64,000 nucleotides of DNA, taken from positions 17,705,556 to 17,769,555 of the forward strand of contig OX359270.1 of NCBI GenBank assembly GCA_947179155.2, read 5' to 3'. Within the stretch, counting starts at the first letter, position 1, and every line of letters starts with the position of its first letter. The notes beneath the pieces were generated by a model. It worked only from the letters and a program-made list of their open reading frames with translations. It did not search any database and was not told where the DNA came from. Positions 23,229 to 34,800 of this stretch are shown one piece after another. Made by a program: the position numbers and the translations under genes. The DNA comes from Hedera helix. Its lineage: Eukaryota; Streptophyta; Magnoliopsida; Apiales; Araliaceae.

Positions 23229-23484
23229 CATACATGCATATATATATATATATATAATAGCATGTAATTTTTATAATAGATACTGTAATAATCTATGGTT
23301 TCAACCATATTAATAATACTTTCCAATTGTGAATTTTGTTATTTATATTTTAATGAGAGAAATTCCTTTATTGAAGTTGAACTTATGAATGACAAATGAG
23401 CCACTAAATTATAATGAATTTTCAAATTATTCTTTTTAATTTATTATTTTATTATATTGTTAACTTATTATAGTAACAAAATAA

Positions 23485-23562
<78 letters not shown>
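23163..23562. repeat. (ACAT)n and (TA)n microsatellites
   Basis: Alternating ACAT and TA runs occur at 23163-23256 and again at 23485-23562, each followed by the same 100-bp unique phrase starting AATAGCATGTAATTTTT. Confidence 0.95.
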
Positions 23563-23566
<4 letters not shown>

Positions 23567-23810
23567 GCATGTAATTTTTATAATAGATACTGTAATAATC
23601 TATGATTTCAACCATATTAATAATACTTTCCAATAGTGAATTTTGTTATTTATATTTTAATGAGATATTAAATTAATATTTTGTTACTATAATAAGTTAA
23701 CAATATAATAAATTAATAAATTAAAAAGAATAATTTGGAAATTCATTATAATTTAGTGGTTCATTTGTCATTCATAAGTTCAACTTCAATAAAGAATTTC
23801 TCTCATTAAA
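23256..23810. repeat. Compound direct plus inverted repeat (foldback)
   Basis: 23256-23355 is repeated directly at 23563-23666 with two or three changes. The flank of the first copy, 23350-23482, recurs as its reverse complement at 23677-23810 with only a few mismatches. The inverted arms of about 130 bp could pair across the spacer. This is unlike a simple MITE, because one part is direct and the other is inverted. Confidence 0.88.
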
Positions 23811-23869
23811 TTCATAAAAAAAATCACAAATTATAATGAATCATAATCTTATTGGCACGAGGGACTTGG

Positions 23870-24272
23870 AATAATGAATCATAATATGCTAATGAATTGG
23901 CAATGAAATTTTGCAACGAATTAGCAACGAAATTTTGCAACAACTTATAAAACTCGTTATGAAAAATAAAAACCTCACAAACTGTAACGAATGGCAAATT
24001 TCGTTGCTAAACATGCATTATTGGCAATGACGAAAATCGTTGTCGAATGTCCATCAAGATTTGGCAACGAATTGGCAACGAAAAAAGTAATTATGCGAGG
24101 ATTTTTTTTCCCACCAACGAATTGACAACGAAATTTTGCAACGGCCTATGAAATTCGTTGCGAAAAATGAAAGCTTTTCAAAATCTGCAACGAATAACAA
24201 ATTTTGTTGCTAAATATACATTTTTAGTAATGATTTTATAAATCGTTGCCAAATGTCTATTTTTTTTTAGTG
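23870..24272 (+). mobile_element. CACTA-like 3' terminus with subterminal repeats
   Basis: The motif CAACGAA, or its complement TTCGTTG, recurs about ten times in both orientations, often as GCAACGAAATTTTGCAAC. The block ends TTTTTTTTTAGTG at 24272, the complement of a CACTA end. Clustered inverted short motifs next to CACTA ends are the usual transposase binding region. I could not find the matching left end, perhaps because of later insertions. Confidence 0.55.
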
Positions 24273-24804
24273 TTAGGAGAAGTTAAATAAGTCTAAAAAA
24301 GTTCAATATATAGAGAAGAGGGAAAGAACTAGCAAAGGTTTATCATTTGCTAGGTAGTTCAAGACTTAGAAGAGAGTTCTAGAGAAAAGCTAGAGCTTTT
24401 GTGAGTTCACTTAGGAAATATTTTAAGTGTTAGAGAGTTTTTTAGCTTGAGTATTAAAACACCAAGAGAGTTTAATAGAGAGAGAGTTTTGTATAGATCA
24501 AGAAGCCAAGGAGGAAGATACCTAGCATCTTAATGCATTCAAGAAAACCTAGAAGGTTCAAAAGTTTTCTAACCTTAAACTATATGTTATTTTCTTTGTA
24601 TAAGTCTTTTGATATGTTTGTTGTGGGAGAAATTATATGAAGAGTATTTATGTTAAGATCCGAAGATATAAGGTTGGATTTATGATAAAGATCTTGTGAT
24701 TTATGTGATATGTGTTTTTGAATGTGAGTTTTATGGTTAAAAACCTATTTTGATGTATAAAGGGTAGTCTATGTTTTCAAAAAGTTATTTTTAAACTTTA
24801 TGAT
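24273..24804 (+). mobile_element. LTR-leader-like sequence
   Basis: Transcribed-leader style sequence (GAGAGTTTTTTAGCTTGAG, AAGCCAAGGAGGAAGATACC, AAGGTTCAAAAGTTTTCTAACC) resembles the 8940-9140 part of the Tekay-type LTR in order and spacing, with low base identity. It is cut at 24805 by reverse-oriented LTR sequence. Confidence 0.4.
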
Positions 24805-26500
24805 TGTAACGCCCCCAAAATCCCCGCGCTTTCGATGCGACGAACCTTGTGCGTTAATTTCGTACATCTATCGACTTAACCAATGATCCCATAATCATGT
24901 TGGTTGAATTAGTCTTATTTTAGACTATACATTAAAAAAAATTCTCTTAACTTTGTCCCCAGATCTTAACTTGATCTCAGTTTCATAAGTATACAAGTAT
25001 CAACTTGTATTTCATCCGTATAAATGGATAAAACCATATATAACGGTTTAATTTTAACCTTAGGATTTAAATATTCTATAACTTTATATGTTCCAACATC
25101 CATGGCATTAAATCATTAGGACGACTCTTGGGAACAGAGAATCTCGCGGTGAATGTTTGTATCTTCACCCGTGATAAATGTTTGTATCTTTATCCGTGAC
25201 AAATGGTTGTATATTTGTCTGGTGCAAAATTCTTTTTCCGTACAAAACATTACCCAACTAGTTAAAACCCTCATTCGAAACATATTTGTTTATAGTGATA
25301 TCTCTTCATATCAATAATCCCACTTATATGGTATTCAGAATAGTAATAACGAATTATACCTGGGTCCGAGGAACCTTAACGATGGATTTGACCAGTTAAC
25401 ATCGCTTAGTCCTGTCTCGGATGTACAACACTCACAAGTTATTTACCGATCCTCATCCAGATAAGTAGATCATTATCAATACTATGTTAAGTCTTACAAT
25501 TCTAGGTTATATCAAAATAAAGACATAACAACATTCTGATGATAATAATTTATATCATTCATTCAATATTCGGTTACATGTTTGTTTGTTCATATTACAA
25601 TAGTCATTATGACTTATACAAATACAAGTAATAAACATGAAAACCTAATCTACGCTTCATCTTTACATTCATGATCTTCTTAACGTTCATATTTAATCTG
25701 CAAATAAGGTTTTTTGTTCGCAAGAGTGAGCATGACGACTCAGCAAGTCTAACATACAGCACATACGCAGTTTATGCTTTCATATAAACTTTAACATGCC
25801 TTGACTGAACATAAATTTCCATTTAATATCACATATAACTCACGTTCCAACAATTTATATTACATTGACAGACAAAGTATATAAATCATATTCATAACTC
25901 GTAAACATAACACATAACATTTATAAGGCTTGCAATCATCAGTTAAAGACTTCACATAACATCTATTACATAACAAATAACATATAAGGGTTTAGAACTT
26001 GCCTTGAAATTGTTTTAGGGTTTCCCGGAAAATCGTTAAACGCCTACAAAAAGGGTTACGCGACCCCGAATGTTAGTTTATCAAATATTCCTTTTGAATA
26101 AGTCTTAGAATAACTTAACTAGACTATTTTAATAGGTGAAATTATTTGAAAAATTGGCTAACTCAAAAACTCATTTTTAAACCAAATTTTTGAATTTGGG
26201 CAGATTGTTGGACTGCCAGACCCCGGCTCGGTTAAACGGCTATAACTTCTTCGTTTTAAAACATTTTTTAGTCGTTAAAAATTTCACGTGTTCATAACTT
26301 CCGCATCTACAACTTTCATTCAGACCAAAGTTCGATATTCCTTACTGATTTACACATATTTCGCCAGGAATAGGACTGATCTAAAACTGATTCATATTTC
26401 TGACCTCTTTTATAGTAATAGTCATAACTATTTCATATGAAAACATTTTTGAGTAATTATTGAGTCTAAATTGCTTATAATTTCATGATCTACAACTTTA
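24805..26500 (-). mobile_element. Reverse-oriented gypsy LTR 3' portion
   Basis: It begins TGTAACGCCCCCAAAATCC, which read on the minus strand is a typical LTR end (GGGGGCGTTACA). Further in, the minus strand has ACTTGCTGAGTCGTCATGCTC then TTTGCAG, and near 26210-26300 the complement of a block shared with 9830-9890 (AACTTCTTCGTTTTAAAACATTTTT). There is no internal coding region. Confidence 0.6.
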
Positions 26501-26519
26501 ATTTAAGTTAGTTAATATA

Positions 26520-27544
26520 ATTAACCAAATTATTAAATATTTAGCCTAGAAATGGTATTAATTAAATAAATTAATATCATAGGAAGATGAATAATTATTA
26601 TTTGATTATTTTATGGTCATTGGTTGATCAAGTTAAGGGTTTGAGCTATCAATTTATTAATTGGACGATCCAGGCAAGTTCTTCAGCCCTTTTATGTTAA
26701 ATGTTGGACTGTTATGATATGTAATTCTTGTCTTAACTGCATACAAATTACGTGCTATGTGATACGTGTTTAATATGACCACAATGTGTACTTTGTGCAA
26801 CGATATGAATATATATGAGATATATTGTTATGGTAGAAGCACAAACACATGATGTATGACACACACTGATCATGTTAAGATATGTGCTATGTGAAGCATA
26901 AACTGTTGAACTTGCTGAACCGTTGTGCTCATTACTTGCTTAATAAATATTTTTGCAGGAAAGAAATGAAATTCAAGAATATTGGATTATGTTAGAGATG
27001 AGTTGCCTAGAAGGTAGAAAACGTGATTGTTATATTGTTAATATTATAATTCAATGTGAGAAATTTGTTAATTACTGTGATGAATTGTATGTATATATAA
27101 GTTGAATCTGGATATGATAAAAGTTCAATCATGAACTGTGATTGGTCAGGATAATTGTTACGATAGAAATTATTATATGTTTGATTACGAATGACGCAAC
27201 AAGGAATATTTGTATGAAAGTAAATAACAGTAAATTTTAAATGATGAGTTTTATGATACGTGTAAAAGAAAGAAAAAGTAAAGGTTGCGATCTAGGAACT
27301 AGGATCCAGATGTAAGAATTTAAGTATCCAAATATTTTAATACAATGATTGAATTGAGAAAAAAGAAAAAAAAATTTATACCGAAAATTTAGTAACTGTT
27401 GATTTTTTTTAAAATATCAGATAATGGATTAATTAAGGTAGTTAAAGATATATTAACGAACTGAAATTTGGACGTTAAGAAAAAAATGTATAATAAATAC
27501 AAAAATTAAGGTAATAAAAGGGGTCGAGTTTCGGGGTCGTTACA
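26520..27544 (+). mobile_element. Forward-oriented gypsy LTR 3' portion
   Basis: GGACGATCCAGGCAAGTTCTT, then GAACTTGCTGAACCGTTGTGCTC and TTTTTGCAG, then the end GTTTCGGGGTCGTTACA at 27544, follow the order seen at the 3' end of Tekay-type LTRs. With 24805-26500 it makes a pair whose 3' ends face outwards. No matching target duplication flanks the pair (ATGAT on the left, GCTAT on the right). Confidence 0.6.
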
Positions 27545-28455
27545 GCTATTGTGGTTGCATCTCCCACTTTGTCAGTTATACTATGAAGAATAGCATGGAT
27601 CGGTAGGAAATACTATTCCAGCACAATACGAGATGATTTTTATGATAATTTTCTATTGTTCTCAAACTATGTTATCTAAGTGATAATGCAATTTTGTTTA
27701 AACTTGTATTATTGTATAGATATTTGAACAAAATAAATAAATTAATATTAGGTAAGATGATTTTATTTAGATAATTTTTTTATAAAAAAAATTATATTAC
27801 GAATTCATAATTTCTTATAAAACTACGATATTAATTCCAATATTTGAATAAAATTAACAAATTAATATTAAGTAAGATATTTTTATTTTGTACAAAACTA
27901 TATTAGTAATTATTATTTTCTTATAAAACTATTATACTAATTCTAATTTTTGATTTGAATTGATAAATAATAAAAATTGAGTTAATGTAAGAAAAAAAAG
28001 ACAATGAACCAAATTTGTATATACGTATATGTGTGTGTGTGTATATATATATATAAACAGATAGATCTATCTCTTAAAACTTTCATGCCACCTTATATTA
28101 TAGTCATAAAAATAGAAATTCATATATAATTTTCTTAAAAAATTATATCTTTAACTTTAGAACAAAGTAAGTATTAATTTAACTTTAAGTATGCCCACTT
28201 TTTCAAATATAAGATCAAATTTTACTTTTAAATTAATTTGCAATTTTTTCAATTTTAACATTAATATATTTCATCTAATTTTGAAAAGAATAAATTAATA
28301 ATATTTTTAAAGTAATTAAATATTTTTTTATTATAATTATATGTTCTAAATCTAAATCAATTCATATAAAAATTTGAATTTAAAATTTCTTAAATTCACT
28401 CTTCAAATTTGATGATATAATTCAAAATTTCTTAAATTAACTTTTCAAATTTGAT
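27545..28455. other. AT-rich upstream region of the HIRIP3-like gene
   Basis: No gene is seen. A (TG)n(TA)n tract lies at 28031-28054. TTCAAATTTGATGA repeats occur at 28403 and 28445. The promoter is presumably in its right part, but no convincing TATA box can be fixed. Confidence 0.4.
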
Positions 28456-28743
28456 GAACTAAATAGCCCTTCTCTTCCCGTCAAAGAACCCTCTTCTTTC
28501 AGTAGCTTCTCTCTACTCTCTTTCTAACATTTCTCTCTCATCGGCATCTCTCTACGGTAACCCTAGGATCCTCAAATTGCCACCTTTTATCTCTCAGCAC
28601 TAATTCTTATTATTGAACTCATAGGTATGTGTTTTACTCTTCTAATTTCAAATCATTTCATAATTGTAAGCTAGTTTTGTTTGCTATATGATTTTTGCCC
28701 TTTTTGCATTGAGGGTTTGGCTATTAAAGGGGAAGAATTGAAG
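28456..28743 (+). promoter_or_regulatory. Probable 5' UTR and core promoter of the HIRIP3-like gene
   Basis: Pyrimidine-rich tracts (CTTCTCTCTACTCTCTTTC) start at about 28490 as in many plant core promoters and leaders. A GT donor follows at ACG|GTAACC (28556) and an acceptor at TTGCATTGAG or GGCTATTAAAG before the ATG at 28744, so a leader intron is likely. The start site itself is inferred. Confidence 0.45.
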
Positions 28744-28823
28744 ATGGCAGAGAAAGAAACTATTGAATCTCAGATAAAGAGTACTATGGCCTCTCGTATT
28801 CAGCATTTCCGTGAACAATCAGA
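28744..28823 (+). CDS. HIRIP3: HIRIP3-like exon 1
   Basis: ATG at 28744 gives MAEKETIESQIKSTMASRIQ, then HFREQSE. It ends at the donor GA|GTATGTG in phase 2. An upstream in-frame stretch without ATG makes this the natural start. Homologues open with a similar short helix before the first DEK_C domain. Confidence 0.85.
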
Positions 28824-31800
28824 GTATGTGGATTTGTGTGTGTGTGTGTATTGGCATTTATATTTTTATCTCTCAGGCCATTCGTATAAACCTATTATCA
28901 TGAATGATTAAAAATTTATGTCTAAATTATGTTCGCACCTTGAAATAGTTAATTTTTTTTTATGAGTTTGTCTATGGGAGAGAATTAGTTTTAAGCTCAG
29001 AGCAGAAATTTGAGATAGATATAAGCTGAATGCTTTTTCCAAGCAATTCATGCATTCAGTATGTTCGTGCATATGTATATGTGAGCCACTTTTATGCTCA
29101 AGACAGTATCAAGACGTGTAATTAATGTATCTTTGGAGATAGCTACTACTATAATAGTCTATTGACAAATAAAAATAAGAATAAGTCAAGGACATATTCA
29201 TGTCTAGACTGAGGGTGTGTTAATGGTGAGAATTATCTGGGTCTGATCTTGGAATGAGATTAGGTTGATCCGACCTATGAGAGAGAGAGAAACCAAAAAT
29301 ATTCTTGACGATTGGAGCTGTCGGGGATACATTTGATGTGAGAGTAAGTATCGAAATAAGGAAGAAGATAATCGGAAATATACAATGGAGGGCTAGAGAG
29401 GTTTTAAAGAGAAAGTAGGGAATTAGAACTTAAGTCTTACCTTGTAGGGTCCTTTGATATTTATAGGTACTTGTTAGGTTATTCAGGTGTTCTGAGTTTG
29501 CTTCTCAGTGACGACGTGTCATATTCTTATTAGTTGAGACCACAAGCTCACATGTAAGGAGTGTCCTTACTTGGAGGCGAGGTAAGCTACCTTCCTAATA
29601 GCCTGCTAGAAGGCTGATAGGGATGTGAGCATATCTTTAGCATTGTTCTTACAGGTCACCACGAGAGATTTCGCCTTAGGTCTGGGGGGAGACATGATTA
29701 TGGAGAAGAGAAGTGGGTTTGCCATGTCTCCCAATGGTTCTTCTTAGATGTTTGGGGTCTTTATCTTCATTTTTCCTTATGCTGTGAAGGGCTCTTGCGT
29801 TGGAGGCCCGAAAGGTTTATCTTGACCCTAAGGAGCCTGTTCTGAGGCTAGTATGTGCTAACATTGCCTCTACTCCTTTAACTCATGTTAATGGGTTGGT
29901 GGAGTAAAAGCGTGCGAAGATATGATGTTAAGGGTCCGCTTAATTAGGGTGAGTTGGTAGCTTATTTTTGTGTCAGCTACTTATGCTTTGCTAGACATTA
30001 AATGAGGATGTGATGGGGTGTCAGTTTTGCTAGCTATAACCCATGTTACGTGCGTGGGTCCGTATTTTTAGGTATGCGTGGCTATATCTCTTCTGGGGAG
30101 TTATGGAGTGATCGCAACCATTCAATTTTAATCCATCCTAGCTGTCCGTTTACGTGATGTAAACTGCGGTTTCCTTCATTTGAATACTTTTTACCTTCTT
30201 GCTCCTAATTTCGTTAGGGAGAACTTTTGTGCATTTGGGATTTTAGCGTTTCATACTCCGTCGTAATCAAATTTTCATCTTTTGCTACAAGTTCTATTCT
30301 TCTTCTGATTTTTCTTGTTGCTAGATCTCTGTTTCTCTGTTCATATTTTTGTTGTTGTTCGTTCTTTCTTTTTTATTTTTTTCAATTTAGTCGTTCTTTT
30401 TGGGTAAATAGGTTCCTTGCTTTCTTAGGTATGCCTTCTAGAAGTAGGACCCTTTAGCACGCTCATCTTCTAGGGATCCTTCTGACGAACCTTTAGAAGA
30501 TGTGGAGGAGGCTCTTTTACAAAGAAGGTCTAGGCGTTTATAGATTGTGAATCCAATTCCTTTGATTCAGAGGATTCTGAAGCTATCATCAACGAGGCAG
30601 TCGCCCCTGAGCCTGGGGTTATGGTCGATCGTGCTCAACTAGATAATTCTCACCATTAACAGGGTACTTTAAAGACACCTCCGCCATGTTGCCAGACCTC
30701 CTGTTTTGTTTTATCCACACAACAAAGAGAATGAAAGATGAGATATTTTTCATCAATTTGAGCATAAAGGTCTACCTAATGCCGTGCCAATTATCTTTTG
30801 TGTATGTATATATATATATATTGTAGATCAAATTAGGCTTAAAATGAAAGTATTCAACATTTCCCTAAATTTTCACTTTTAAACTTAGTAGTTGTAAACT
30901 TGTAGCATTTTGTAGTACTCTCTCATCTCTTAGTATATTTGGAGGAAGGGTGCTTAGATATATTTAGAGTATTGCTTCTTTTATGTTCTTTGCGAAATTT
31001 GGAATGAGCATAATGATTAGTTTTTCAGGACTTAATGATTGAAAAACTAGGTTTGGCAACAGGGCAGGTATGGTCAAGCGGATCCTCCCGTATCTCACAT
31101 ACCCGGTCTGCTCCTGAAAATAATATCCCATCCTTGCCCCGCTCCAACTCAAACCCCAAATTCTTCCCCTTCCCAAATATTAAATTTATCAAAAGTCTTT
31201 ATATTACTTTTATCAACTATATTTCAATTCAAAGTCAAACAATGCAACATTTTCATTACTAGCAACACCTTGTACTATAAATGTAAAAATTTTAGTGAAA
31301 TAACCTAAAGGGGTATATAATCCTATAAACACAATAGACTAATTTTGAATATATATACACATACATATATGTGATCAGATCGGGGAGGCTATGTCCCATA
31401 CCTATAGGGTCCCACTAGGGTTGAGATCAGTTGGGTGCTGCCAGGTTCGGGCAAAATTGCTAGGCCTAGAGAAACCATTGAACTCTAATCAAGCTATTAA
31501 AAAAATATAAACTATTTTTTTTTTACACCAAAACTAGTGAAGTTTAATGGTTTTGGTGCAAAAACTAGATTGTATGTTTTTTTGATAGTTTGACAAGAGT
31601 TCAATAGTGTTTTTGGTCATTGAGTCGCGTTTCAGAGACAACTGTGTATCTTTTACTTTTCTGCGAGATAGGATAATTTTTCTTGCTTCTCTATGGGCTT
31701 ACCATGGTTGTATTTAAGGGGCATTTCTATGTCTAATCTCTGCAGGTGTTGGAAAGCTACAGTTATTTTGGGTGTTCTCTTTCATGTGTACTTGTACTGT

Positions 31801-34800
31801 AGGAAGACTCCTTGGTTCCCATATGCTTGTATTCTCTCTATTCTTTTGCTGAAATTACTTTTTTCTATTCTAAAGAAAACCATATCTTAGTATATTAGTG
31901 CATCAACATTGAGACACCACACACATAACTTGCCACCATTGACAGTAGAGAACAATTTAGTGTAATTTTAAGTGTTTTTGTCTTCATCTTCAAGTTTATA
32001 ACCTTGGCAAAACACTGATGCTAAAGCATTTCCTGGTCTCCTTCAGTAGCTTTCTTGTAAAGCAAATACATCATTCACTATTAGTTCCTCTGCTAATACT
32101 TTCAAACTAAACTTCTATTGTTCCTCTGAATATCATCGTATTGTTGTTGAAGAACTTCATAGTTTTTTATTCCTCCCCTATATACACTCATTATTGTTCT
32201 CCTCAATTCTGCCAATCCCATAACTTGCTTCTTTTCCCCCGCACTCGTTCTCAAATTGTTCAATATGTACCTACTTCCTTGAGCTTCTATACTATCAATA
32301 CTGTCCAAAACCGTTAGCTTTCTATTATCTTACCAGCCACCTTTTTCTTGTGTTACATGTACTCTTCTATAATCCAGAAGCACCCATGTCGACATGACAT
32401 GCGAACAGGTGAGGGTATCAGACACGATAGTTTGGTGGAAAATGAACCAAAATGTTCTAAAAATACGTGTGTTTATGTCGTGTCCTTTTAAGGATCCTTC
32501 TAAGGGTTGCCGAGTCCATTTAACATAGCCTTTTTCTTGACAGTTGTTCTTTATGCTTTCTGAGCTTCTTATGAAGGATGAAACTTTGCTGCTTTCCAAC
32601 CTGTACATTTACTCTTGTTTTTGAAAAACCTAAAACAGACCTAGGTTCAGTCTGAGATGGAGGTTATGCCCATATTCTTGTTAGATTATTTTGTAAATGT
32701 AAGATTGTTTTCAGAAGTGCAGCAGCCTCAATGTTAGTTAAGGGAATGCTCGTTCAATTTTTATAATAATAAAATATCTTCAACATGAAGGGCTTAGGCT
32801 ATCTTATCAAAATACTAAATATAAGAATGAGTTACTTAAATTATTTATGCTTTGCACTTGTAAAATAAATATAAGATCAACTATTGACCATGTTGATTTC
32901 ATCTTTGTGCACATATTACTCTTGTTCAAGTTGTACTTACTGAAAAAGTTGAGTGGTTGTGATCATGTGAGCATATGTATCAGCTGGGTTTCATAATTCC
33001 ACAACTGTTTTCATTATCTCTTAATGAAAGAAATTACTTATATTTGGAAGAATTTTTGTGCAAAGTTTCTCCAAAGTAATTGTTGCATTAATGGTTGTTC
33101 CAATAATCACCTAGACTGACGATGTCTTTCTATAGGGGAAGGTAGTTATGCTGTTTATTATTATTACTTTTATTGTGTGTGTAAGCACGAAGGTGGCACA
33201 ATATTTTCCTCACAAGGTCTACCAAAATGGGCAAATAAAAAACTACACTAGATACAAATTAAAACTGATTTCAAAAAGATATTCTTTCAGATAAATCACC
33301 ATATCAGAGAGCAATACCTTATTTTAACAATCCAATAATCTCCAAGCATTACTTGATCCATGCGCATAGAGATACCTCCACAAGAACTTGAAGGCATCAA
33401 ATCTCCCCAATGGCGGTGCCTGTAATTTCTGTTGTTTGCTCCATCTGTTAACCTTGCTTGGAAGTTTGTTCCACTCTCTTCTCTCTCTCTCTCCTCTTTA
33501 ACTCCCGTTCTCTCCTCGCATGGATGTCCTGAGTCCTAAGACAGAAATCATAATAAGCGTCATCGCTAACCCCGAAAGTGGTGGTTTTGTTTCTGTCATT
33601 CCTTTGACTGATTTTCTTGCATGGTAGTATTTTCCATGTTCACTGTGCATGCGTGTTTATTGGCAAATCTAGTTTCTTATATCTTGCTTTTGGTAAAGCC
33701 TTCATCTTCTAGTGTCTTCTTAACTTTCTTGCAACTACTTCCTCCCCAATCATTTTCACAGAAAAGTAACTGCCTTTATTTGATGCAATACCTTTATATA
33801 GTCTTTTAGCATATGTTCTGCATGTGCTAAAAGTCTATATAAAGATTTGTGCATAAAATCAAGGCACAAATCTTTTTATCGTTTTTCTTTGACTTGTTTA
33901 TAAAATCATATGTTCTGCATGCCTTTTAAATGTTATTGGTGTTTTGTCATTCCTTATGTGTACTCATATTTTTGAGAAAATTTGTTTGGAACTGTTTAAT
34001 GAAATCTTAGATTCAATTTTTTTTTAACTAAAAGACAATATCTAAGTTTACATATCATCATATGTCAGTCTCTTATCTGCGTTCACAGCTTGATCTGTTC
34101 TTGTTAATTCTATGTAGTTCTTACATTTTAAGGAGAATTAGTGAAGTTAATGAAGGCTATAATACTTAACCATTCATTTACATATATTGTGCTTTGTTTT
34201 TAACTGCAGTTCTTTGACTTTTGAGGGTGTCCGGAGACTATTGGAGAAGGACCTGGGCTTAGATAAATATGCATTAGATGTGCATAAGAGATTTATTAAG
34301 CAATTGTTGTCAAAGGTACCTCTTTTAAATTAAGAATCTCTGGTCTGCATAAAGTGTATATGAGATATTCTACTTGGGGTAGACATAAACACAAGTTTTT
34401 CCTCATTATGTTGTATTATAATCATTCTATCTTGTAAGGTGAAGGATTTTGTCGGCATAGCTTATAAACGTTTTCAGATAAATTCTTCTTGTCAAAATTA
34501 TGTGATTGTCAGTAAAAGTGTTTGACAAAATTGTACATTTATAAAATACAAGTATGTTTACCCCAAATTCTGTTTATAAGATCCATATTCATCAACTCAC
34601 AAATTGGCAAATTAAAATTCAACTTTTTAAATACTAAATTTAAGATAACAATTAGTGTAGCAGTTCCACGTCCGTGGCAAGAGGGGTTTTTAAATATATA
34701 AAATGTCTAAATTTCTCCTTGCCTTTTCATCTTACACATTCCCCTACCCTTCCTTTAAAAGTCCTTTATGGGTTGTAAGTGGGATATCTTGCTAGAATAG

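Noticed and set aside
32102..32608. Two minus-strand frames in intron 1
   Set aside because: No motif, no codon signal I can point to, and no partner exons.
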